A stretch of DNA of 64,000 nt. Source: Nomia melanderi. Lineage: Eukaryota > Arthropoda > Insecta > Hymenoptera > Halictidae. Made by a program: the position numbers and the translations under genes. Positions 39,571-53,248 of the stretch are shown piece by piece; positions within the stretch are counted from its first letter, which is position 1, and each line of letters opens with the position of its first letter. Under the pieces are notes generated by a model that was given only the letters and a program-made list of their open reading frames with translations, did not search any database and was not told where the DNA came from. Location of the stretch: assembly GCF_051020985.1 (NCBI RefSeq), contig NW_027475134.1:930001-994000 (forward strand), read 5' to 3'.

Positions 39571-41543
39571 TGGATCTGTGCAGCGCGATCGACCTCGGAC
39601 CACGAGGGACCGAGAAAACCATCGACACATGGCAACGGACTGTCAGGGTCAAGGAAAAATCCAATATATATTTGGTGATATCTCGGGTGCTATTAGAGAT
39701 AGCGAAATAAATCAAAGTGCATTGTCTGCAGCAGGCCCTAGCGCATGAATCTGTGCAGCGGGAACGACCTCGGACCACCAGGGGCCGAGAAAACCACCCT
39801 CTCATGGGGTCGGACTGTCAGGGTCAGGGAAAAATCCAATATATATGTGGTGATATCTCAGGTGCTATTAGAGATAGCGCAATAAACCAAAGTGCATTGT
39901 CTGTAGGAGGCCCTGGCGCATGAATCTGTGCAGCGGGGACGACCTCGGACCACCAGGGGCCGAGAAAACCACCGTCTCATGGGGTCGGAGACTCAGGGTC
40001 AGGGAAAAATCCAATATAAATCTGGTGATATCTCGGGTGCTATTACAGATAGCGCAATAAATCAAAGTCCATTGTCTGCAGGAGGCCCTGGCGCATGGAT
40101 CTGTGCAGCGGGATCGACCTCGGACCAGGATGGACCGAGAATACCATCGGCACATGGCGCCGGACTGTCAGAGTCAAGGAAAAATCCAATATATATCTGG
40201 TGATATCTCGGGTGCTATTAGAGATAGCGAAATAAATCAAAGTGCATTGTTTGCAGGAGTCCCTGGCGCATGAATCTGTGCAGCGGGAACGACCTCGGAC
40301 CACCAGGGGCCGAGAAAACCACCGTCTCATGGGGTCGGACACTCAGGGTCAGGGAAAAATCCAATATATCTCTGGTGATATCTCGGGTGCTATTAGAGAT
40401 AGCGCAATAAAACAAAGTGCATTGTCTGTAGGAGGCCCTGGCGCATGAATCTGTGCAGCGGGAACGACCTCGGACCACCAGGGGCCGAGAAAACCACCGT
40501 CTCATGGGGTCGGAGACTCAGGGTCAGGGAAAAATCCAATATAAATCTGGTGATATCTCGGGCGCTATCACAGATAGCGCAATAAATCAAAGTGCATTGT
40601 CTGCAGGAGGCTCTGGCGCATGGATCTGTGCAGTGGGAACGACCTCGGACCACCAGGGGCCGAGAAAACTACAGTCTCATGGGGCCGGACACTCAGGGTC
40701 AGGGGAAAATCCAATATATATCTAGTGATATCTCGGGTGCTATTACAGATAGCGCAATAAATCAAAGTGCATTGTCTGTAGGAGGCCCTGGCGCATGAGT
40801 CTGTGCAGTGGGATCGACCTCGGACCACCAGGGGCCCAGATAACCACCGATACATGGCGACGGACACTCAGGGTCGGGGAAAAATTCAATATATATCTGG
40901 TGATATCTCGTGTGCTATTAGAGATAACGCAATAAATCAAAGTGCATTGTCTACAGGAAGCCCTGGCGCATGAATCTGTTCAGCGGGATCGACCTCAGAC
41001 CACCAGGGTCCGAGAAAACCACCGTCTCATGGAGTCGGACACTCAGGGTCAGGGAAAAATCCAATATATATCTGGTGATATCTCGGGTCCTATTACAGAT
41101 AGCGCAATAAATCAAAGTGCATTGTCTGTAGGAGGCCCTGGCGCATGAATCTGTGCAGCGGGAACGACCTAGGACCAACAGGGTCCGAGAGAACTACCGT
41201 CTCATGGGGCCGAACTGTCAGGGTCAGGGAAAAATACAATATATATCGGGTGATATCTCCGGTGCTATTAGAGAGAGCGCAATAAACCAAAGTGCATTGT
41301 CTGCAGGACGCCCTGGCGCATGAATCTGTGCAGCGGGATCGACCTCGGACCACCAGGGGCCGTGAAAACTACCGTCTCATGGGGCCGGACACTCAGGGTC
41401 AGGGAAAAATCCAATATATATCTGGTGATATCTCTGGTGCTATTAGAGACGGCGCAATAAACCAAGGTGCATTGTCTGTAGTAGGCACTGGCGAATGAAT
41501 CTGTGCAGCAGGAACGACCTCGGACCACCAGGCGCCGAGAAAA

Positions 41544-41929
41544 TTACAGATATTCGGAATCCGTCACCCAAGGTCATGTAAAAATCCAGCATATATCTGG
41601 TGATATCTCGGGTGCTATTAGAGATAGCGCAATAAACCAAAGTGCATTGTCTGTAGGAGGCCCTGGCGCATGAATCTTTGGTAGCGGGATCGACCTCGGA
41701 CCACGAGGGACCGAGAAAATCATCAACACATGGGGCCGGACACTCAGGGTCAGGGAAAATCCAATATCTATCTGGTGATATCTCGGGTGCTATTATAGAT
41801 AGAACAATAAATCAAAGTGCATTGTCTGTAGGAGGCCCTGGCGAATGAATCTGTGCAGCGGGATCGACCTCGGACCACCAGGGGCCGAGAAAATTACAGA
41901 TATTCGGAATCCGTCACCCAAGTTCATGT
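41544..41929 (+). repeat. Class C patches in the middle domain (41544-41579 and 41894-41929)
   Basis: Both read GATATTCGGAATCCGTCACC, differing from the left-hand patches at two positions (GATTTTCGGTATCC). They lie 350 bp apart with one ordinary monomer between. The monomer upstream of the second has the middle-domain GATCGACC allele, so the patch sits on different backgrounds. Confidence 0.82.
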
Positions 41930-43229
41930 AAAAATCCAGCATATATCTGGTGATATCTCGGGTGCTATTACAGATAGCGCAATAAACCAAAGTGAATTGT
42001 CTGCAGGAAGCCTTGGCGCAAGAATCTGTTCAGCGGGATCGACCTCGGACCACCAGGGGCCGAGAAAATCACCGTCTCATGGGGCAGGACTGTCAGGGTC
42101 AGGGAAAAATCCAATATCTATCCGGTGATATCTCGGGTGCTATTATAGATAGCGCAATAAATCAAAGCGCATTGTCTGCAGGAGGCCCTGGCGCATGAAT
42201 CTGTGCAGCGGGAACGACCTCGGACCACCAGGGGTCGAGAAAACCACCGAAACATGGGGCCGGACACTCAGGGTCAGGGAAAAATCCAATATATAACTGG
42301 TGATATCTCGGGTGCTATTACAGATAGCGCAATAAATCAAAGTGCATTGTCTGTAGGAGGCCCAGGCGCATGAATCAGTGTAGCGGGATCGACCTCGGAC
42401 CACCAGGGGCCGAGAAAATCACCGTCTCATGGGGCCGGACTGTCAGGGTCAGGGAAAAATCCGATATATATCTGGTGATATCTCGGGTGCTATTAGAGAT
42501 ATCGCAGTAAATCAAAGTGAATTATCTGCAGGGGCCCTGGCGCATGAATCTGTGCAGCGGGATCGACCTCGGACCACCAGGGGTCGAGAAAACCACCGTC
42601 TCATGGGGTCTGACACTCAGTGTCAGTGAAAAATCCAATATATATCTGGTGATATCTCGGGTGCTATTACAGAAAGCGCAATAAATCAAAGTGCATTGTC
42701 TGTAGGAGGCCCTGGCGCATGAATCTGTTCAGCGGGATCGACCTCGGACCACGAGGGACCGAGAAAACCATCGACACATGGGGCCGGACTGTCTGGGTCA
42801 GGGAAAAATCCAATATATATGTGCTGATATCTCGGCTGCTATTAGAGATAGCGCAATACATCAAAGTGCATTGTCTGCAGGAGGCCCTGGCGCATGGATC
42901 TGTGCAGCGGGATCGACCTCGGACCACGATGGACCGAGAATACCATCGGCACATGGCGCCGGACTGTCAGAGTCAAGGAAAAATCCAATATATATCTGGT
43001 GATATCTCGGGTGCTATTAGAGATAGCGAAATAAATCAAAGTGCATTGTTTGCAGGAGACCCTGGCGCATGAATCTGTGCAGCGGGAACGACCTCGGACC
43101 ACAAGGGACCGAGAAAACAACCGTCTCATGCGTTCGGACACTCAGGGTCAGTGGAAAATCCAACATATATGTGGTGATATCTCAGGTGCAATTAGAGATA
43201 GCGCAATAAATCAAAATGCATTGTCTGCA

Positions 43230-43390
43230 GGAGGCCCTGGCGCATGGATCTGTGCAGCGCGATCGACCTCGGACCACGAGGGACCGAGAAAACCACCGTC
43301 TCATGGGGTCAGGGAAAAATCCAATATAAATCTGGTGATATCTCGGGCGCTATTACAGATAGCGCAATAAATCAAAATGCATTGTCTGCA
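43230..43390 (+). repeat. 161-bp monomer with the same 14-bp deletion, second background
   Basis: The junction is at 43310/43311. The upstream part carries GCATGGATCTG, GCGCGATCGACC and CACGAGGGACCGAG. Copies with this background recur at 46269, 48704 and 56038 (junction positions); they are related by the block duplications at offsets 2,959, 2,435 and 12,728 bp. Confidence 0.88.
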
Positions 43391-43654
43391 GGAGGCCCTG
43401 GCGCATGGATCTGTGCAGCGCGATCGACCTCGGACCACGAGGGACCGAGAAAACCATCGACACATGGCGCCGGACTGTCAGGGTCAAGGAAAAATCCAAT
43501 ATATATCTGGTGATATCTCGGGTGCTATTAGAGATAGCGAAATAAATCAAAGTGCATTGTTTGCAGGAGACCCTGGCGCATGAATCTGTGCAGTGGGAAC
43601 GACCTCGGACCACCAGGGGCCGAGATAACCACCGATACATGGGGACGGACACTC

Positions 43655-45660
43655 AGGGTCAGGGAAAAATCCAATATAAATCTGGTGATATCTCGGGCGC
43701 TATCACAGATAGCGCAATAAATCAATGTGCATTGTCTGCAGGAGGCCCTGCCGCATGGATCTGTGCAGTGGGAACGACCTCGGACCACCAGGGGCCGAGA
43801 TAACCACCGATACATGGGGACGGACACTCAGGGTCGGGGAAAAATTCAATGTATATCTGGTGATATCTCGGGTGCTATTAGAGATAACGCAATAAATCAA
43901 AGTGCATTGTCTGCAGGAGGCCCTGCCGCATGGATCTGTGCAGTGGGAACGACCTCGGACCACCAGGGGCCGAGATAACCACCGATACATGGGGACGGAC
44001 ACTCAGGGTCGGGGAAAAATTCAATATATATCTGGTGATATCTCGGGTGCTATTAGAGATAACGCAATAAATCAAAGTGCATTGTCTGCAGGAAGCCCTG
44101 GCGCATGAATCTGTTCAGCGGGATCGACCTCGGACCACCAGGGTCCGAGAAAACCACCGTCTCATGGAGTCGGACACTCAGGGTCAGGGAAAAATCCAAT
44201 ATATATCTGGTGATATCTCGGGTCCTATTACAGATAGCGCAATAAATCAAAGTGCATTGTCTGTAGAAGGCCCTGGCGCATGAATCTGTGCAGCGGGAAC
44301 GACCTAGGACCAACAGGGTCCGAGAGAACTACCGTCTCATGGGGCCGAACTGTCAGGGTCAGGGAAAAATCCAATATCTATCTGGTGATATCTCGGGTGC
44401 TATTAGAGATAGCGAAATAAATGAAAGTGCATTGTCTGCAGGAGGCCCTGGCGCATGAATCTGTGCAGCGGAAACGACCTCGGACCACCAGGGGCCAAGA
44501 AAACCACCGTCTCATGGGGCCGGACACTCAGGGTCAGGGGAAAATCCAATATATATGTGGTGATATCTCGGGTGCTATTAGAGATAGCGCAAAGACCAAA
44601 GGGCATTGTCTGTAGGAGGCCCTGGCGCATGAATCTGTCCAGCGGGAACGACCTCGGACCACCAGGGGCCGAGAAAACCACCGTCTCATGGGGTCGGACA
44701 CTCAGGGTCAGGGGAAAATCCAATATATATGTGGTGATATCTCGGGTGCTATTAGAGATAGCGCAAAGACCAAAGGGCATTGTCTGTAGGAGGCCCTGGC
44801 GCATGAATCTGTCCAGCGGGAACGACCTCGGACCACCAGGGGCGGAGAAAACCATCGACACATGGCGGCGGACTGTCAGGGTCAAGGAAAAATCCAATAT
44901 ATATCTGGTGATATCTCGGGTGCTATTAGAGATAACGAAATAAATCAAAGTGCATTGTCTGCAGGAGGCCCTGGCGCATGAATGTGAGAAGCGGGAACGA
45001 CCTCGGACCACCAGGGGCCGAGAAAACCACCGTCTCATGGGGTCGGACACTCAGGGTCAGGGGAAAATCCAATATATATGTGGTGATATCTCAGGTGCTA
45101 TTAGAGATAGCGCAATAAACCAAAGGGCATTGTCTGTAGGAGGCCCTGGCGCATGAATCTGTGCAGCGGGAACGACCTCGGACCACCAGGGGCCGAGAAA
45201 ACTACCGTCTCATGGGGCCGGACACTCAAGGTCAGGGAAAAATCCAATATATCTCTGGTGATATCTCGGGTGCTATTAGAGATAGCGCAATAAACCAAAG
45301 TGCATTGTCTGTAGGAGGCCCTGGCGCATGAATCTGTGCAGCGGGAACGACCTCGGACCACCAGGGGCCGAGAAAACCACCGTCTCATGGGGTCGGACAC
45401 TCAGGGTCAGGGGCAAATCCAATATATATGTGGTGATATCTCAGGTGCTATTAGAGATAGCGCAATAAACCAAAGGGCATTGTCTGTAGGAGGCCCTGGC
45501 GCATGAATCTGTGCAGCGGGAACGACCTCGGACCACCAGGGTCCGAGAAAACCACCGACACATGGGGCCGGACTGTCACGGTCTGAGAAAAATCCAATAT
45601 ATATCTGGTAATACCTCGGGTGCTATTAGAGATAGCGCAATAAACCAAAGTGCATTGTCT
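43655..45660 (+). repeat. 2.0-kb block (left copy), middle domain
   Basis: Collinear with 53249-55254 at an offset of 9,594 bp with very few differences, for example GCCCTGGCGC at 44448 versus GCCCTAGCGC at 54042. It includes GGGATCGACC, the GATACATGGGGACGG monomers, the two AAAGACC monomers and GTAATACCTCGG. Most of it also occurs, rearranged, in the two 2,435-bp units that follow. Confidence 0.88.
44587..44934 (+). repeat. 174-bp monomers with AAAGACC, in-frame run
   Basis: GCGCAAAGACCAAAGGGC at 44587 and 44761 replaces GCGCAATAAACCAAAGGGC, one base shorter and without the TAA. Spacing is 174 bp, a multiple of three. The same form occurs at 47196, 47370, 47719, 49631, 49805, 50154, 54181, 54355, 56265, 56439 and 56788 (13 in all). 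In these runs the reading frame passes through successive monomers, giving spurious frames of up to 215 codons on the minus strand (44403-45050 and copies) and 162 on the plus strand (44455-44943). No start context, codon bias or domain supports a gene. Confidence 0.9.
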
Positions 45661-45942
45661 GTAGGAGGCCCTGGCGCATGAATCTGTTCAGCGGGATCGA
45701 CCTCGGACCACGAGGGACCGAGAAAACCATCGACACATGGGGCCGGACTGTCTGGGTCAGGGAAAAATCCAATATATATGTGGTGATATCTCGGCTGCTA
45801 TTAGAGATAGCGCAATAAATCAAAGTGCATTGTCTGCAGGAGGCCCTGGCGCATGGATCTGTGCAGCGGGATCGACCTCGGACCACGATGGACCGAGAAT
45901 ACCATCGGCACATGGCGCCGGACTGTCAGAGTCAAGGAAAAA

Positions 45943-48377
45943 TCCAATATATATCTGGTGATATCTCGGGTGCTATTAGAGATAGCGAAATAAATCAAAG
46001 TGCATTGTTTGCAGGAGACCCTGGCGCATGAATCTGTGCAGCGGGAACGACCTCGGACCACAAGGGACCGAGAAAACAACCGTCTCATGCGTTCGGACAC
46101 TCAGGGTCAGTGGAAAATCCAACATATATGTGGTGATATCTCAGGTGCAATTAGAGATAGCGCAATAAATCAAAATGCATTGTCTGCAGGAGGCCCTGGC
46201 GCATGGATCTGTGCAGCGCGATCGACCTCGGACCACGAGGGACCGAGAAAACCACCGTCTCATGGGGTCAGGGAAAAATCCAATATAAATCTGGTGATAT
46301 CTCGGGCGCTATTAGAGATAGCGAAATAAATCAAAGTGCATTGTTTGCAGGAGACCCTGGCGCATGAATCTGTGCAGCGGGAACGACCTCGGACCACCAG
46401 GGGCCGAGAAAACCACCGTCTCATGGGGTCGGAGACTCAGGGTCAGGGAAAAATCCAATATAAATCTGGTGATATCTCGGGCGCTATCACAGATAGCGCA
46501 ATAAATCAATGTGCATTGTCTGCAGGAGGCCCTGCCGCATGGATCTGTGCAGTGGGAACGACCTCGGACCACCAGGGGCCGAGATAACCACCGATACATG
46601 GGGACGGACACTCAGGGTCGGGGAAAAATTCAATGTATATCTGGTGATATCTCGGGTGCTATTAGAGATAACGCAATAAATCAAAGTGCATTGTCTGCAG
46701 GAGGCCCTGCCGCATGGATCTGTGCAGTGGGAACGACCTCGGACCACCAGGGGCCGAGATAACCACCGATACATGGGGACGGACACTCAGGGTCGGGGAA
46801 AAATTCAATATATATCTGGTGATATCTCGGGTGCTATTAGAGATAACGCAATAAATCAAAGTGCATTGTCTGCAGGAAGCCCTGGCGCATGAATCTGTTC
46901 AGCGGGATCGACCTCGGACCACCAGGGTCCGAGAAAACCACCGTCTCATGGAGTCGGACACTCAGGGTCAGGGAAAAATCCAATATATATCTGGTGATAT
47001 CTCGGGTCCTATTACAGATAGCGCAATAAATCAAAGTGCATTGTCTGCAGGAGGCCCTGGCGCATGAATCTGTGCATCGGAAACGACCTCGGACCACCAG
47101 GGGCCAACAAAACCACCGTCTCATGGGGCCGGACACTCAGGGTCAGGGGAAAATCCAATATATATGTGGTGATATCTCGGGTGCTATTAGAGATAGCGCA
47201 AAGACCAAAGGGCATTGTCTGTAGGAGGCCCTGGCGCATGAATCTGTCCAGCGGGAACGACCTCGGACCACCAGGGGCCGAGAAAACCACCGTCTCATGG
47301 GGTCGGACACTCAGGGTCAGGGGAAAATCCAATATATATGTGGTGATATCTCGGGTGCTATTAGAGATAGCGCAAAGACCAAAGGGCATTGTCTGTAGGA
47401 GGCCCTGGCGCATGAATCTGTCCAGCGGGAACGACCTCGGACCACCAGGGGCCGAGAAAACCATCGACACATGGCGGCGGACTGTCAGGGTCAAGGAAAA
47501 ATCCAATATATATCTGGTGATATCTCGGGTGCTATTAGAGATAACGAAATAAATCAAAGTGCATTGTCTGCAGGAGGCCCTGGCGCATGAATGTGAGAAG
47601 CGGGAACGACCTCGGACCACCAGGGGCCGAGAAAACCACCGTCTCATGGGGTCGGACACTCAGGGTCAGGGGAAAATCCAATATATATGTGGTGATATCT
47701 CGGGTGCTATTAGAGATAGCGCAAAGACCAAAGGGCATTGTCTGTAGGAGGCCCTGGCGCATGAATCTGTCCAGCGGGAACGACCTCGGACCACCAGGGG
47801 CCGAGAAAACCACCGTCTCATGGGGTCGGACACTCAGGGTCAGGGGAAAATCCAATATATATGTGGTGATATCTCAGGTGCTATTAGAGATAGCGCAATA
47901 GACCAAAGGGCATTGTCTGTAGGAGGCCCTGGCGCATAGAATCTTTCCAGCGGGAACGACCTCGGACCACCAGGGTCCGAGAAAACTACCGTCTCATGGG
48001 GCCGGACACTCAGGGTCAGGGAAAAATCCAATATAAATCTGGTGATATCTCGGGCGCTATTACAGATAGCGCAATAAATCAAAGTGCATTGTCTGCAGGA
48101 GGCCTTGGTGCATGAATCTTTGGTAGCGCGATCGACCTCGGACCACGAGGGACCGAGAAAACCATCAACACATGGGTCCGGGCACTCAGGGTCAGGGAAA
48201 AATCCAATATATATCTGGTGATATCTCGGGTGCTATTACAGATAGCGCAATATATCAAAGTGCACTGTCTGCAGGAGGCCCTAGGGAATTAATCTGTGCA
48301 GCGGGAACGACCTCGGACCACCAGGGGCCGAGAAAACTGCCGTCGCATAGGGCCGGACACTCAGGGTCAGGGATAAA
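45943..48377 (+). repeat. Copy 1 of a 14-monomer (2,435-bp) tandem duplication
   Basis: Bases 45943-48405 match 48378-50840 at an offset of 2,435 bp with no difference that I could find. The unit length is explained exactly: 14 x 175 minus 14 (one 161-bp monomer), minus 3 (three AAAGACC monomers), plus 2 (GCATAGAATCTTTCC and GAATCTTTGGTAGCG insertions). Many individually recognisable monomers occur in identical order. This is the most recent large event in the window, or an assembly duplication. Confidence 0.93.
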
Positions 48378-50840
48378 TCCAATATATATCTGGTGATATC
48401 TCGGGTGCTATTAGAGATAGCGAAATAAATCAAAGTGCATTGTTTGCAGGAGACCCTGGCGCATGAATCTGTGCAGCGGGAACGACCTCGGACCACAAGG
48501 GACCGAGAAAACAACCGTCTCATGCGTTCGGACACTCAGGGTCAGTGGAAAATCCAACATATATGTGGTGATATCTCAGGTGCAATTAGAGATAGCGCAA
48601 TAAATCAAAATGCATTGTCTGCAGGAGGCCCTGGCGCATGGATCTGTGCAGCGCGATCGACCTCGGACCACGAGGGACCGAGAAAACCACCGTCTCATGG
48701 GGTCAGGGAAAAATCCAATATAAATCTGGTGATATCTCGGGCGCTATTAGAGATAGCGAAATAAATCAAAGTGCATTGTTTGCAGGAGACCCTGGCGCAT
48801 GAATCTGTGCAGCGGGAACGACCTCGGACCACCAGGGGCCGAGAAAACCACCGTCTCATGGGGTCGGAGACTCAGGGTCAGGGAAAAATCCAATATAAAT
48901 CTGGTGATATCTCGGGCGCTATCACAGATAGCGCAATAAATCAATGTGCATTGTCTGCAGGAGGCCCTGCCGCATGGATCTGTGCAGTGGGAACGACCTC
49001 GGACCACCAGGGGCCGAGATAACCACCGATACATGGGGACGGACACTCAGGGTCGGGGAAAAATTCAATGTATATCTGGTGATATCTCGGGTGCTATTAG
49101 AGATAACGCAATAAATCAAAGTGCATTGTCTGCAGGAGGCCCTGCCGCATGGATCTGTGCAGTGGGAACGACCTCGGACCACCAGGGGCCGAGATAACCA
49201 CCGATACATGGGGACGGACACTCAGGGTCGGGGAAAAATTCAATATATATCTGGTGATATCTCGGGTGCTATTAGAGATAACGCAATAAATCAAAGTGCA
49301 TTGTCTGCAGGAAGCCCTGGCGCATGAATCTGTTCAGCGGGATCGACCTCGGACCACCAGGGTCCGAGAAAACCACCGTCTCATGGAGTCGGACACTCAG
49401 GGTCAGGGAAAAATCCAATATATATCTGGTGATATCTCGGGTCCTATTACAGATAGCGCAATAAATCAAAGTGCATTGTCTGCAGGAGGCCCTGGCGCAT
49501 GAATCTGTGCATCGGAAACGACCTCGGACCACCAGGGGCCAACAAAACCACCGTCTCATGGGGCCGGACACTCAGGGTCAGGGGAAAATCCAATATATAT
49601 GTGGTGATATCTCGGGTGCTATTAGAGATAGCGCAAAGACCAAAGGGCATTGTCTGTAGGAGGCCCTGGCGCATGAATCTGTCCAGCGGGAACGACCTCG
49701 GACCACCAGGGGCCGAGAAAACCACCGTCTCATGGGGTCGGACACTCAGGGTCAGGGGAAAATCCAATATATATGTGGTGATATCTCGGGTGCTATTAGA
49801 GATAGCGCAAAGACCAAAGGGCATTGTCTGTAGGAGGCCCTGGCGCATGAATCTGTCCAGCGGGAACGACCTCGGACCACCAGGGGCCGAGAAAACCATC
49901 GACACATGGCGGCGGACTGTCAGGGTCAAGGAAAAATCCAATATATATCTGGTGATATCTCGGGTGCTATTAGAGATAACGAAATAAATCAAAGTGCATT
50001 GTCTGCAGGAGGCCCTGGCGCATGAATGTGAGAAGCGGGAACGACCTCGGACCACCAGGGGCCGAGAAAACCACCGTCTCATGGGGTCGGACACTCAGGG
50101 TCAGGGGAAAATCCAATATATATGTGGTGATATCTCGGGTGCTATTAGAGATAGCGCAAAGACCAAAGGGCATTGTCTGTAGGAGGCCCTGGCGCATGAA
50201 TCTGTCCAGCGGGAACGACCTCGGACCACCAGGGGCCGAGAAAACCACCGTCTCATGGGGTCGGACACTCAGGGTCAGGGGAAAATCCAATATATATGTG
50301 GTGATATCTCAGGTGCTATTAGAGATAGCGCAATAGACCAAAGGGCATTGTCTGTAGGAGGCCCTGGCGCATAGAATCTTTCCAGCGGGAACGACCTCGG
50401 ACCACCAGGGTCCGAGAAAACTACCGTCTCATGGGGCCGGACACTCAGGGTCAGGGAAAAATCCAATATAAATCTGGTGATATCTCGGGCGCTATTACAG
50501 ATAGCGCAATAAATCAAAGTGCATTGTCTGCAGGAGGCCTTGGTGCATGAATCTTTGGTAGCGCGATCGACCTCGGACCACGAGGGACCGAGAAAACCAT
50601 CAACACATGGGTCCGGGCACTCAGGGTCAGGGAAAAATCCAATATATATCTGGTGATATCTCGGGTGCTATTACAGATAGCGCAATATATCAAAGTGCAC
50701 TGTCTGCAGGAGGCCCTAGGGAATTAATCTGTGCAGCGGGAACGACCTCGGACCACCAGGGGCCGAGAAAACTGCCGTCGCATAGGGCCGGACACTCAGG
50801 GTCAGGGATAAATCCAATATATATCTGGTGATATCTCGGA
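48378..50840 (+). repeat. Copy 2 of the 14-monomer tandem duplication
   Basis: Head-to-tail partner of 45943-48377. Divergence begins at 50839 (TCGGATGC for TCGGGTGC) and just after it (TTACAG for TTAGAG). The sequence then enters unrelated monomers to 52.8 kb. Confidence 0.93.
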
Positions 50841-52172
50841 TGCTATTACAGATAGCGCAATAAGTCAAAGTGCATTGTCTGTAGGAGGCCCTGGCGCATG
50901 AATCTGTGCAGTGGGAACGACCTAGGACCACCAGGGGCCGAGAAAACTACCGTCTCATGGGGCCGGACTGTCAGGGTCAGGGAAAAATCCAATATAAATC
51001 TGGTGATATCTCGGGTGCTATTACAGATAGCGCAATAAATCAAAGTGCATAGTCTGTAAGAGGTCCTGGCTCATGATTGTGTGCAGCGGGAACAACCTCG
51101 GACCACCTGGGGCCGAGAAAATCACCGTCCCATGGGGCCGGACTGTCAGGGTCAGGGAAAAATCGAATATATATCTGGTGATATCTCGGCTGCTATTAGA
51201 GATAGCGCAATAAATCAAAATACATTGTCTGCAGGAGGCCCTAGCGCATGAATCTGTGCAGCGGGAACGACCTCGGACTACCAGGCGCCTCGAAAACCAC
51301 CGTCACATGGGGCCGGACACTCAGGGTCAGGGGTAAATCCAATATATATATGGTGATATCTCTGGTGCTATTACAGAAAGCGCAATAAATCAAAGTGCAT
51401 TGTCTGTAGGAGGCCCTGGCGCATGAATCTGTGCAGCGGGATCTACCTCGGACCACCAGGGGCCGAGAAAATCACCGTCTCATGGGGCCGGACTGTCAGG
51501 GTCAGGGAAAAATCCGATATATATCTGGTGATATCTCGGGTGCTATTAGAGATAGCGCAATAAATCAAAGTGAATTGTCTGCAGGAAGCCCAGGCGCATG
51601 AATCTGTTCAGCGGGATCGACCTCGGACCACGCGGGACCGAGAAAACCATCGACACATGGGGCCGGACTGTCTGGATCAGGGAAAAATACAATACATATG
51701 TGGTGATATCACGGCTGCTATTAGAGATAGCGTAATAAATCAAAGTGCATTGTCTGTAGGAGGCCCTGGCGCCTGAATCTGTGCAGCGGGAACGACCTCG
51801 GACCAGCAGGGGCCGAGAAAACCACCGTCTCATGGGGTCGGATACTCCGGGTCAGGGAAAAATCCAATATAAATCTGGTGATATCTCGGGCGCTATTACA
51901 GATAGCGCAATAAATCAAAGTGCATTGTCTGCAGGAGGCCTTGGTGCATGAATCTTTGGTAGCGGGATCGACCTCGGACCACGAGGGACCGAGAAAACCA
52001 TCAACACATGGGGCCGGACACTCAGGGTCAGGGAAAAATCCGATATCTATCTGGTGATATCTCGGGTGCTATTATAGATAGAGCAATAAATCAAAGTGCA
52101 TTGTCTGTAGGAGGCCCTGGCGCATGAATCTGTGCAGCGGGATCGACTTCGGAGCACCAGGGGCCGAGAAAA

Positions 52173-52208
52173 TTACAGAAATTCGGAATCCGTCACCCAA
52201 GATCATTT
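52173..52208 (+). repeat. Class C patch, GAAATTCGG variant
   Basis: Reads TTACAGAAATTCGGAATCCG then CACCCAAGATCATTTAAAAA. The CATTT for CATGT change is shared with 59681. It is preceded by GATCGACTTCGGAGCACC, also shared with 59681. Confidence 0.82.
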
Positions 52209-53248
52209 AAAAATCCAGCATATATCTGGTGATATCTCGGGTGCTATTACACATAGCGCAATAAACCAAAGTGAATTGTCTGCAGGAAGCCTTGGTGCAA
52301 GAATCCGATCAGCGGGATCGACCTCGGACCACCAGGGGCCGAGAAAATCACCGTCTCATGGGGTCTGACACTCAGGGTCAGTGTAAAATCCAATATAAAT
52401 CTGGTGATATCTCGGGTGCTATTACAGATAGCGCAATAAACCAAAGTGCATTGTCTGCAGGAGGCCCTGGCGCATGAATCTGTTCAGCGGGATCGACCTC
52501 GGACCACGAGGGACCGAGAAAACCATCGACACATGGGGCCGGACTGTCTGGGTCAGGGAAAAATCCAATATATATCTGGTGATATCTCGGGTGCTATTAG
52601 AGATAACGAAATAAATCAAAGTGCATTGTCTGCAGGAGGCCCTAGGGAATTAATCTGTGCAGCGGGAACGACCTCGGACCACCAGGGGCCGAGAAAACTA
52701 CCGTCGCATAGGGCCGGACACTCAGGGTCAGGGATAAATCCAATATATCTCTGGTGATATCTCGGGTGCTATTAGAGATAGCGCAATAAACCAAAGTGCA
52801 TTGTCTGTAGGATGCCCTGGCGCATGAATCTGTGCAGCGGAAACGACCTCGTACCACCAGGGGCCGAGAAAACCACCGTCTCATGGGGTCGGAGACTCCG
52901 GGTCAGGGAAAAATCCAATATAAATCTGGTGATATCTCGGGCGCTATTACAGATAGCGCAATAAATCAAAATGCATTGTCTGCAGGAGGCCCTGGCGCAT
53001 GGATCTGTGCAGCGCGATCGACCTCGGACCACGAGGGACCGAGAAAACCATCGACACATGGCGCCGGACTGTCAGGGTCAAGGAAAAATCCAATATATAT
53101 CTGGTGATATCTCGGGTGCTATTAGAGATAGCGAAATAAATCAAAGTGCATTGTTTGCAGGAGACCCTGGCGCATGAATCTGTGCAGCGGGAACGACCTC
53201 GGACCACCAGGGGCCGAGAAAACCACCGTCTCATGGGGTCGGAGACTC

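Noticed and set aside
42190..42230. RNA polymerase III A box (TGGCGCATGAA) and B box (GGATCGACCTC), suggesting a tRNA-derived origin
   Set aside because: Both are partial matches, the spacing of about 23 bp is too short, and most monomers have GAACGACC instead of GATCGACC.
44403..45050. 215-codon minus-strand frame (also at 47012, 49447, 56081, and 200 codons at 54042)
   Set aside because: Explained by runs of 174-bp monomers. The peptide is the same monomer translation repeated, with no independent support for a gene.
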